Part shown: piece by piece, positions 44,036 through 54,128 of the stretch | Numbering within the stretch: the stretch's first letter is position 1 | Layout of the letters: every line of letters starts with the position of its first letter | Origin: Kitagawia praeruptora | Taxonomy: Eukaryota; Streptophyta; Magnoliopsida; Apiales; Apiaceae | Direction: 5' to 3' | DNA: 64,000 nucleotides | Assembly: GCA_037693485.1 (NCBI GenBank) | Contig: CM075351.1 | Coordinates: 97,978,001-98,042,000, forward strand | Made by a program: the position numbers and the translations under genes | Notes under the pieces: generated by a model | What the model saw: the letters and a program-made list of their open reading frames with translations, nothing else | Database searches by the model: none | What the model was told of the DNA's origin: nothing

Positions 44036-45514
44036 TGTTAGGTCCGTTAAGATTGTAGAAGGGGGGGTTGAATACAATCTTTATCTTTTTATCGAAATTT
44101 GTCTGTTAAATAAAATTTAGTTTAGACAAATTTGAGCGGAATTAATTGAAACAAAATTCAAGTTAAATATAACGATATATTAAACTTGATGGTTATTACA
44201 AAATCAGTACAGAGTATTATCACGTTAATAAAAACTAATTAGAAAATTCGACATGAACTTTTCTAATTTAGTTAATAAAAATCGAGATAAGAACTAGGAA
44301 ACTTAATTCGCTAGTAATACAAGAGTCACAAATAATTAAGTTCTATTGGATCAAATATTACAAATGAGTTGAACTTGATTTTCTGTGAATTAATTGATAT
44401 GGTCAGTGGCTTTAAAGATGAGAGAGATGTAATGTTTTGCTGCTACTGTCTTTAAAACTTTGTCTCGTACTTCTTGAGTGAACTGCCTTATGTCTCTTTT
44501 ATGGAGATGATGTTCAAAATATCTTCTGTCTATTTTTAACACTTAAACAGACTATCCACAGACTGTCTAATGGCTTGCAGACTATCCAGGGGACAAATAG
44601 ACTACCGGTGTGACTATCTGACTTGTTGCAGACTACCGGTGTGACTATCCTTTCTCTTGCAGACTACCGGTGTGACTATCCATTCTCTTGCAGACTACCG
44701 GTGTGACTATCTGTCTTGGCAGACTACCCAATTCTTTCTCCAGACTATCAGAATTACTATCCTGATAGTCTTTAATACATGATTTTTCTGGCAGACTACC
44801 ATGCAGACTTCCTGGTAAACAATTCCTTAGCAGACTATTAAACTGGACAGAGTATGCTGAGCAGACTATCTCCTAGACTATCTTAGATAGTCTTTTAATA
44901 ATAAAACCATTGTCTAAAAACACTTCTAATAGTCTTTTAGCAATCTATATTAATTCTAAATTAATTAATTCAATAATTAACTTAATAAATAAATTAATTC
45001 TTGAAGAATTAATTTATTAATTAAGTTAACTAAATACTTTAAATTAATTAATAGAGAATTAACATAATTCATTTGATAGTCTAACCTTCACTTTTAAACC
45101 ACTGAAATAAATAAAGAACCTCCACTGAATATTTGTTGATGCTCGATGCACGGTCTGGTTCATGAACGACTAACTTCAACTTCTGTTCTTCATTTTGACT
45201 TTAAGTTGTGGTCAATTTCTTCTCTCAACTTTCTTTAAATATTCTGTACTGATACTGTCTCTTGTCACTTGTAGAAATCTCTGTCCTTTAGAATTAAATC
45301 CATGACTTTGAATACCACACCGAGGCTTGATCAGTAGACTGAACTTCTTCCAGTGTAAAATATCAAAACTATAGATTGACTTGTAGATTTGTTTCTTCTG
45401 ATAGATAGCATCTTCTGAGATTCCTGTGACAGTTAATGTTATTTACTTATTACAATCTACTTTAAGTTGAGTTGGATCCTCGAACTACAAATAGGCTGAG
45501 TCATATGCCTTTCA
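44036..45514 (-). repeat. SIRE-2 3' LTR (1479 bp)
   Basis: Element orientation: TGAAAGGCATATGACTCAGC ... CGGACCTAACA. Differs from the other LTR at 8 positions (for example 44194, 44564, 44755). Inside lies a 31-bp tandem array at 44599-44740. The element-strand upstream side is the purine tract ACAAATAGGGGGAGAT. Confidence 0.95.
44599..44740 (-). repeat. 31-bp tandem repeats in the SIRE-2 LTR
   Basis: Copies of 'agactaccggtgtgactatc' start at 44599, 44630, 44661 and 44692, exactly 31 bp apart, with a partial fifth at 44721. The other LTR has the same array at about 57102-57243. The flanking halves AGACTA and GACTATC are close to the short motif that fills the internal spacer of this element. 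Confidence 0.9.
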
Positions 45515-45766
45515 ATCTCCCCCTATTTGTTTGTTATAAATTAACAAGCAAATTCCTAGAGGATAACTCAACTAACTCAACTTAAACTAGTAAATGATAA
45601 AACATTAATAGCAAGTAAATAATGATAAAGTTCTGGTATTTATAACAATTTCCAGATTCAAACATAATGATAAATACAAGATAGATGATCCTCTAGCCTG
45701 ATCATATTAAACATTATCCTATCTTGATCTATCTAACTCTAAAGATATTACATGTAGAGCTGTTCT
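45515..45766 (-). other. Purine tract and 3' untranslated end of SIRE-2
   Basis: On the element strand the stretch after the ORF3 stop runs about 250 bases to ACAAATAGGGGGAGAT, which abuts the LTR start TGAAAGG and is the polypurine tract that primes plus-strand synthesis. Nothing else is seen. Confidence 0.8.
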
Positions 45767-48700
45767 TCATTTCTGACTGTCTTCCTTCCTTATTTCTCCT
45801 TCTTCTGGATCATCCATTTCTGGCAGATTTTTGTGCAATTCTGCATCAACTAGCAACTCTTTTCTTGATGAGAATCCTGTAGGACGAACAAGAGGAATTC
45901 CAAGTGCCTTTCTCAATTGACCTTTGAACTTCTCATAATCCTTAAGAAATTTGACCTCTGCATAGGATTTAATGCGATCAGCAATGTCTAACTTCTCTTT
46001 AGTAGAAAATCCTTGATTTCTCAGAACATATTCAATATAGACCAACTGCCTGGCAGAGTGTGTGAACAATTCCTCATTCTCAAGATTGATTGTATGAAGC
46101 ACCTCACCTTTAAGGAATTTCAATTGTCTAGGCAATTTAACTATTTCTGGACCAGCTCTTTCAGCAAACTCTTTGAATTTTTCATGAAGTAGTACACCCA
46201 ACTCAGAAGAAGTTCTTACCTTTGGCCTAAGAACCCAGATTTCTGTCAATGATTTGTCATAGAAGAACTGAATTGACACTCTTTGTGTTCCAAACTCATG
46301 ACAATCAACAAATATTAAGAACTCATCTGTTTTCGTTTCACCTGCAGTTGTTATTCTCACAACTTCTGTTCTTAGGGCTCTCATGTACATCTCGTGTGTT
46401 GGATTAAGCTCTTTGAGTCTTTCAAAGATGGAAAGGAGTCGACAATCATCATTATAAAGAGATTGATGTGAGTCTATTATTCGTTGAGTACGTTCCCATT
46501 TCTCACCACTCTTAAACTTGACGTATAACTTCCTTTCTTGAACTTTAAGTGCATGTTCCCGTTGCCTTGCTTCTGCTTCCTCTTTTTGAAGTCTTTCTTT
46601 GTGTGCAAGCATATCTAGTGTTTTCTGAAGCTTTTCATCTCGCAATTTGAGATTTGCTTCTTGCCTTTCAACTTCTAATTCAGCTTCAAAATCCAGTTTT
46701 GCTTGCTCAGCTTCATATTCAGGGTCAACTGGCACTTCATCTTCCCAGCTGCTAAAATCTGGTTCTGGTATTTTTTCACCCACATCAGAGAACCTTAGAT
46801 CAGCAAAAACATCAAAGTTGTCTGGTTCACCTGTGTAGTAATACCCTTCAGTGTCTTCTGTGTCTTCAGCACTTTTCTGAGAATCTGCTATCTTCTTCCC
46901 CTTATCTCTCCCTTGTTCACCTTGAGATTGAGATTTATCTTTTTCAGAGTCTTTACTAGTTCCCTCTCTTGACTTCTCCCCCTTAGTTGAGGAATCCTCT
47001 ACCGAAGTGTGAAATGCACCATCTCCAGGGTCTCGCTCATCACCATCTCCACCTTTTCCTTTAAAGAATTCCCTTTCTTCTGCTGTGGGTGTGTGAGTTC
47101 TGCTAATCATGTTGAACAAATGTTTGATCCCTTTACCTTGTTGTGCATTCTGCCTTTCAATCACATCAAGACGGTGTTCGGTAGACAATTGATTCTTAAT
47201 TAATGTTGTTTGAAGAGTTTCAACTTTGTCGGAGATTACAGAAATAAGTTTATCTTGAGTAACAGTAACTTCTCCAGCATCATCAAGTGCCTGTTCATAA
47301 GATAATTCGAGAGTGTTGAACTTGTTTGTGAATGTTGTCTTCATCTTGGTGATGTCATTCTTTATCACAGCAAGTTGATTTTTGACAGAGGTAGATGAAG
47401 AAGACCGTTCACCCACTTGTTCTCGAAGTAATTTTGCTTCAGCTTTACTTGCCTCAAGTTCCTTTTCTATAGCTTTAATCTTTTCTTCCAATGAACGAGT
47501 GTATGTGTCAGTGTGTGCACTCACCTGAATATCACTCTGAGTTTCACTCATCTGACGTGCATGTGTTTCACTCAGTTTAGTGGTGTTCCTCACATCACTC
47601 CTCACTATTTCCTTAGCTGCTCCAGAATGTGTACCTGCAGATAAAATCACCCTAGCCTCCTCTTGGAAGGTCAGTGGTGGTGCAATGGGAGTTCGCAAAT
47701 CCCTTTCCTCAGTCATTTCTGTCATCTCATTTGGAATTGATGTCTGAATTTCTTCAGTGACAGAAAGATCGAGTTGCCTTCCACTTTCTCCAGTTGAAAC
47801 TGCGAGTGGAAAATCCCTTGAGGGAGCCAGGAATGTTCCTCCTGGGAGGGGAGATGATGACTCTATTATTTATGGCTGAGAGTCAAGTTTTCCCTCATTA
47901 ACCTGTGAAGGTTCTTCTACCGTGACTATGGTAGGCACTGTTTCAGTATCAATCCTATTGTGCACTCCTTGCTCATTGTCCCTAGCCACATCAGATTCTA
48001 CAGTTCTGTTTTCCTCCATTGTGAGTAATAGGGGTGTGCTTGACTCTGTACAGGGTGCCATGGCCGACTGGCAAATTTCAATCGACTCATCCTGTTGAGA
48101 GAATGGTTCCAGTAACTGTTCATGTGCCATTTCAATGTCCGTATCCTTTTGGGAGGATATGGATGGGCTGACAGTTGCCTCAATTAGTAAGTTTCTTCGC
48201 TTCTTTAGTGGAGGCAGAGCTGTGGGATCACTCTTATCACTACTTCTTAAATTAGGTCTTTTCACTGTTAATTTACTTCTGGATTTGGGTTTTGAGATTT
48301 GAGATGACACTGTGTTTGGCTCTAAGACCTGGGATAGAAGTTGTGGTTCTACAACCTCTTGGTCTAACCTATCAGCCACTTGGGCTCCAGAAGTAGTTTC
48401 AGGGAAAGATGAGAATACCTGTTCAGTAGCAGTTGCAGAAATCCCAGCAATAGTGGGTTGAGCCACTTGAAGTTGATGTTCAGGTTCAGGAGCAGTTGCT
48501 GCTTCTTGTTCTGGTTGCTCAGGAACATGCTCAGATTGCTGTTGAGGTGGTTGTTCTTGTATGATTGGCAGTTCTATGAAGTTGGACATATACTGAGTAA
48601 TGACCACTGGAACATTTGTGAACTTCCTCATTGTTGCTAACCTGGTGAAGAATTTTTTATGTGTTTTTCCTGATGCTTCAGTACGAGAGTTAGCAAACAA

Positions 48701-49351
48701 TCTTTGATGAACATCAGAAACAACATGATTAAATATAATAGTTAAAAACCTTGGATAGTAACAATCAACTTTACTACCCAAATCATGATCGTTCTTGGCA
48801 GTTATGAGACGACTTACCATGGCATCAAAAATCAATTTACCAAAGTTAACCCTTTGATTATGAGCAACTGCATAACCAATTCTCTGAAGCAAAGTAGGAA
48901 TATTGTGAAAATTATTCTTTTTAGTGTTAGCAAACACCTTAGCAATTGTGTCAAAGAAATAATCCCACTCAGCCATGAAGTTACTTTTAGACAACTTAGA
49001 AAGATCAACTTCTCCTTGATAATGGATGTCATTGAAAAATTGTGTCAGCACTGCTTCAGATGGAACATCAACAAAGTCATTTGTTGGAAGTCGTAAAATA
49101 GTGTTAACAGTTGAGTCATCCACAACATAAGGTGTGTCTCACACGGTAAAAGTGAAAGAACTAGAGTCTGTCAAGAGAACAAATGTAGAACAAACCGCCA
49201 AAAGTGAATCAACTTTTAACGGAGCATCGAGAATCATGGCATGACGAATAAGAGAATGCTCATTTAAAAATCGAATCCAAGGTTTAACCCTCTCGAGAGT
49301 ACAATTATCGGGATTAAAATGACCAACAAAATTGTGATTAATAATCTCCAT
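45767..49351 (-). pseudogene. SIRE-2 third ORF, about 1200 codons with two stops
   Basis: One frame stays open from the ATG at 49351 (MEIINHNFVGHF) to 45767, except for TGA at 49139-49141 and TAA at 47870-47872. The N-terminal part has TVNTILRLPTNDF, EWDYFFDTIAKVF, IPTLLQRIGYA and YYPRFLTIIF, a globular region often seen 3' of pol in SIRE-type elements. The middle is Gln/Glu/Pro-rich. The C-terminal 652 codons hold two coiled-coil stretches (LEEKIKAIEKELEASKAEAK and EEAEARQREHALKVQERK) separated by acidic Ser/Gly/Asp text. There is no signal peptide, transmembrane span or fusion-like segment, so it does not look like an envelope protein despite its position. Function unknown. Confidence 0.8.
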
Positions 49352-49396
49352 ATTAACAGCCAATTTAACTTCAACACACTGAATTAATTTGCCCAA

Positions 49397-50852
49397 ATTC
49401 GAATTTTAGGGATTTTAACAATTAGTAAGTTAATTAGAAAAATCAGAAAAATCGAAACTTCACAGAAAATTCTGAAATTTGAGTATGTTGGTCTCTGAAC
49501 ACACACGAACACACTACTATTTTTAGATTTTGCAAAATCGAAGCCAAATTTCTTGATTTTCAGATCGTATTTCTTGATTTTAGAAAAACGCAAACACTAA
49601 AAACTCGACCAAATCGAAGGATTAACCAGTCAAATTAAAGAGCTTGAAGAGATTAGAACACAGTTGTTTTCAGATCGTGATTTGGTTGAGAAACAAGGTC
49701 GATTTTTGAAGAAAATCGGGCGGCGGTTCGATAGTATATGTATATATGTGTGTATCGAACAGAGAGTAAGACTCAGAGACTTAACTCGTGAGTTTAGACT
49801 AAAAATAGACTAAAGATAGTCTGTGGGCACAATCTATATATATACTAATGGATAGTCTAAAGGATAGTCTAAAGGATAGTCTAAAAGAAAATAACTAAAG
49901 CTAAAATAGAAAATAAGCTAATCTAGACTATCGCTGGATAGTCTGTCCGATAGTCTAAATAGACTATATATATTAATGTACACTACAGACTATTGTATAT
50001 AGACTATTGGCTGGATAGTCTGAGTAGACAAAAATTGTCTAAAAGACTATAATTAATGTTACAGACTAACTGAATATTAGTAAAATAGACTATTAATATA
50101 GACATTTTAATATTAACAGACTATGAGACAATTAGAGACTAACTATGTAGACTATTGGCTGGATAGTCTGCCCGGTAGTCTGAGTAGACAAAAATTGTCT
50201 AACAGACTATAGACTATAAGTATAGACTATTAATTTACACTATAGACTATTGAGTATAGACTATTTAATTTACATTAATAATACACAGACTATAAACCAA
50301 CAAATCATAGTCTGTAAGTAACAAAACTAACAGTTCAAACTAACACATGAACTGTTATCTCCTAATAATACAGAAAAAATCGAACATTTAATATCTATAT
50401 TTTTTTAATTCAAATTAACCAATTAATTGATTAAAAAAATAAAAATAGAAATAAAAATAAAAATAAGAGAATTCTATTAATAATTTACATAAATATTCAT
50501 GGTAAATTAATAAATCTATATATTTTCTAATAAAATAACTTTCTAATAGAAAATTATTTAAAAAGAAAATATGACTTATTAAACCATCATAAATATAATT
50601 TTCAAGAAAAATAAGTTTCTCATAAATTACAACATGTAAGATTTGAGAAAAATATTTTTAAGGAAAAAGAATTATTTAAACAATGAAAAGAAGTAAGTAG
50701 GAATATATTAAGATGATAATGACAATGCTTTGAACATTAACAAGTAACAAGGTAAGTTGATAAAATAATTGTACAAGTGATTTTAATTAACAAATATTAA
50801 CAAGACAATCACTTGTAAATTATTAAAGATCAAACCTCAGATATTAACTAGT
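49397..50852 (-). other. SIRE-2 spacer rich in AGACTAT/ATAGTCT
   Basis: Non-coding DNA between pol and ORF3. From about 49800 to 50300 it carries dozens of AGACTA or TAGTCT words, many in self-pairing form such as AGACTATTGGCTGGATAGTCT. A 40-bp segment at 50001-50040 recurs at 50149-50200 with a 12-bp insertion. The rest is AT-rich. Confidence 0.85.
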
Positions 50853-53800
50853 TTAATTACTAGGACTATTTAACATACCCAATTCACCAACAATTCTGGT
50901 GAATGTGGATTCGTCAAGAGACTTAGTAAAAATATCAGCTGTTTGTTCTTCCGTGGGTACAAAATGTAATTCCACGGTACCATTCATGACATGCTCTCGG
51001 ATAAAATGATACCTGATGTCAATGTGCTTGGTCCTCGTATGCTGCACCGGATTGTTGAAGATTGCTATGGCACTTGTATTGTCACACAGAATTGGAATAT
51101 TGTCAAGTACAAAGCCATAGTCACGTAGCTGATTCCTAATCCACAAGATCTGAGCACAACAGCTTCCAGCAGCTATATATTCTGCTTCAGCTGTTGAGTT
51201 GGAAACTGTTTGTTGTTTCTTGCTGTACCAGGAGACCAACCTACCACCTTGGAATTGACAACTCCCAGAGGTGCTTTTTCTATCTACAACACTTCCTGCA
51301 TAATCTGAATCTATATATCCAACAAGGTTAAAACCAGATTCTTTAGGGTACCAAATACCTAAGTTAGGTGTACCCTTAAGATATCTCAAGATTCGTTTAA
51401 CAGCAATGAGATGCACATCTCTAGGATCCGCTTGGAACCTTGCACACAAGCATGTAGCATACATAATATCAGGTCTACTTGCAGTAAGGTAAAGTAATGA
51501 ACCTATCATACCTCTGTAGCTTGTGATATCTACCTTAGCAGAATTTTCACAAGCTCCAAATTTCACAGCTGTTGATGATGGTGTTCTTGCTGAAGATGAG
51601 TCCTCCATTTGATATTTCTTGAGGAGCTCTCTGACATACTTGGATTGACAAATAAAAATTCCATCTGTCCTTTGACTTACTTGTAATCCAAGAAAGAACT
51701 TCAGCTCACCCATCAGGCTCATCTAAAATTTACCCTGCATTAGCTTAGCAAATTTCTTGCACAGAAGATCATTAGTAGACCCAAATATTATATCGTCCAC
51801 ATAGACTTGGACTAATATAGTATCATTCTTATGTTTCTTAGTAAAGAGAGTTTTGTCTATGACACCTCTAACAAATCCATTTTCAAGTAAAAATTCAGAA
51901 AGAGTGTCATACCATTTCCTTGGAGCTTGCTTAAGACCATAAATTGCCTTGAAGAAAAAGTAGACATAATCCATGAATTCTGGATCTTCAAAGCCAGGGG
52001 GTTGTTCTACATATACCTCTTCATCCAGCTTGCCATTTAAGAAGGCACTCTTGACATCCATTTGATAAACTTTGAAGTTTGAATGTGCTGCGAATGCCAA
52101 GAATATCCTTATAGCCTCAAGTCTAGCCACTGGTGCATAGGTTTCATCATAATCTATTCCTTCAGCTTGGGAATAACCTTTAGCAACCAGTCTTGCTTTG
52201 TTTCTAGTTACAATGCCATCTTCATCAAGTTTGTTTCTGAATACCCACCTGGTATCAACTACTTTCCTGTCTTTAGGTCTGGGTACCAGCTTCCATACTT
52301 CTTGTTATTTGAATTGATTGAGTTCATCTTGCATAGCAATCACCCAATCAGGATCAGAAAGAGCTTCTTCTGTTTTCTTAGGTTCTATTGCAGACAGAAA
52401 CCCAGAATAATTGCATTGATTTTGATAGCTCCTTCTAGTTTTTACACCAACATCTGGATCACCAACGATCAACTCAAAAGGATGAGCTCTATTCCACACA
52501 GTTTGTCTGGGAAGATTTGACCTTGATGATTCGCCTTGTTCTTCATTATGATGTTGAGTATGACCAGCTGATCCTTCATCACCTCCCCCTGAGTTGTTGC
52601 CAGTTTGACTAGATGAATGTTCAGGAGTGTCAGTGGTATCTCCAGTCTGATCATTGTTTCCACCACCACCACCCTGATCATTATCATCATTATTACTGTT
52701 ATCATTAGCAACAATATCAGGTTGGTTGTCACCATCTGAATCGGAGTCTGTCATATCATCGAAAGATAACTTTTCAGATGAATCCTCCGTTTGGATACTA
52801 GGAAGTTTAGTGTCATCAAATGATACATTGACACTTTCAAGCATTGTCTGATGATCAATCACATACACCCTGTAAGCTCTTCTTGAATAACCAATGAAAA
52901 TTGCTTCATGTGCTTTGGCCTCAAATTTTCCACCACGATCATCTCCGTCTTTAAGCACAAAGCATTTTGTTCCAAATACATGAAAGTACTTGAGTGTTGG
53001 TCTCTTCTCATACATTATTTCATAGGGGGTCTTCATCAAGTCTTTGTTGATTAAAGTTCGATTCTGGGTATAACATGCAGTATTGACAGCTTCAGCCCAA
53101 AAGTACAAGGGAAGCCTTGATTCACTTAACATAGTACGTGCAGCTTCAATCAAGGTTCTATTCTTTCTTTCTACTACCCCATTTTGCTGAGGAGTTCTTG
53201 GGGCTGAGTACTGCCTTGTTATTCCCTTTTCAGTACAGAAATCATTTAGAACTGCATTCTTAAATTCAGTTCCATTGTCTGACCTTATTGCTCTTACTGG
53301 TTTCTTGTACTCCATTTCAATCAACTTGATGTGATCAATCACTAACTGTGGAGTTTCATCTTTGGAATTCAGAAATAAAACCCATGTGTACTTTGAGTAG
53401 TCATCAACAATCACGAGAGCATATCTTTTCTTTGACATAGACATCACATTAACTGGACCGAACAGATCCATGTGCAACAGTTGTAGAGGTTCAGTTATTG
53501 ATGATGTGTCAGTGCTCCTATGAGTTGCTGTTTTCAATTTGCCTTTTTGACAGGCATCACAGAGTCCTTCTTGAATGAATTCCATTGAAGGTAAACCTCT
53601 CACCAGTTCTCTTTTAACTAGAGAATTCATTGTCTTGAAATTAAGGTGGGAGAGTTTCTTGTGCCATAGCCAACTTTCATCTGTAGATGCTTTAGAATAA
53701 AAGCATTTGATTTCTTCAGTGCTTCCAGTGTTCATATTGGCCACGTACAGATTGCCTTTTTTGACTCCTGTAAGAGATGGTTGTTCATGTCTCTTGTGTG

Positions 53801-54128
53801 AGATTAGACAATTCTTCTTGTTGAAGTAAGCCTCGAATCCCTTGTCACAAAATTGACTGACACTTAACAAATTGTGCTCAAGTCCTTTCACAAAAGACAC
53901 TTCATCAATGATAACATTTCCAGCTTCCAATCTGCCATATCCATCAGTTGTACCTATGCTGTTATCTCCAAAGGTAACAACTGGGCCGGCTTTCTCAACC
54001 ACATTTGTCAACAGGGTTCTGTCTCCAGTCATATGCCTTGAACATCCACTGTCCAAAATCCAGGTCACACGATCAACCTGTTTCACACCCTGCAATGACA
54101 AATAGGTTAAACCTTCTTCGGAACCCAA
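50853..54128 (-). pseudogene. SIRE-2 pol: protease, integrase, RT, RNase H; two stops
   Basis: One frame from about 54128 to 50853 with TAA at 52305-52307 and TAG at 51723-51725. Protease: WILDSGCSRHMTG. Integrase zinc region: LWHKKLSHLN and LCDACQKGK; core: LLHMDLFGPV, IRSDNGTEF and NGVVERKN, so all D-D-E positions are present. RT: 'ARLVAKGYSQAEGIDYDETY', QMDVKSAFLNG (Asp kept) and VYVDDIIFG. RNase H: DSDYAGS, AEAEYIAAG and LCDNTSAIAI, all acidic residues present; it ends MLNSPSN. The first stop lies between integrase and RT, the second just after RT motif C, where GEFEMSLMGELKFF would be usual. Translation begins in a different frame from gag, overlapping it by 22 nt. Confidence 0.9.

Noticed and set aside
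44599..44740. Evenly spaced repeats that look superficially like a CRISPR array
   Set aside because: Spacing is about 11 bp, the array is duplicated in both LTRs of a plant retrotransposon, and there are no cas genes.
45767..47725. Reading the third ORF as a retroviral envelope
   Set aside because: No signal peptide, membrane segment, cleavage site or glycoprotein features; it is coiled-coil and low-complexity.
54100..54125. 24-nt mini-intron (GT...AG) between gag and pol of SIRE-2
   Set aside because: Far below the minimum size of plant introns; the GT and AG are coincidental.
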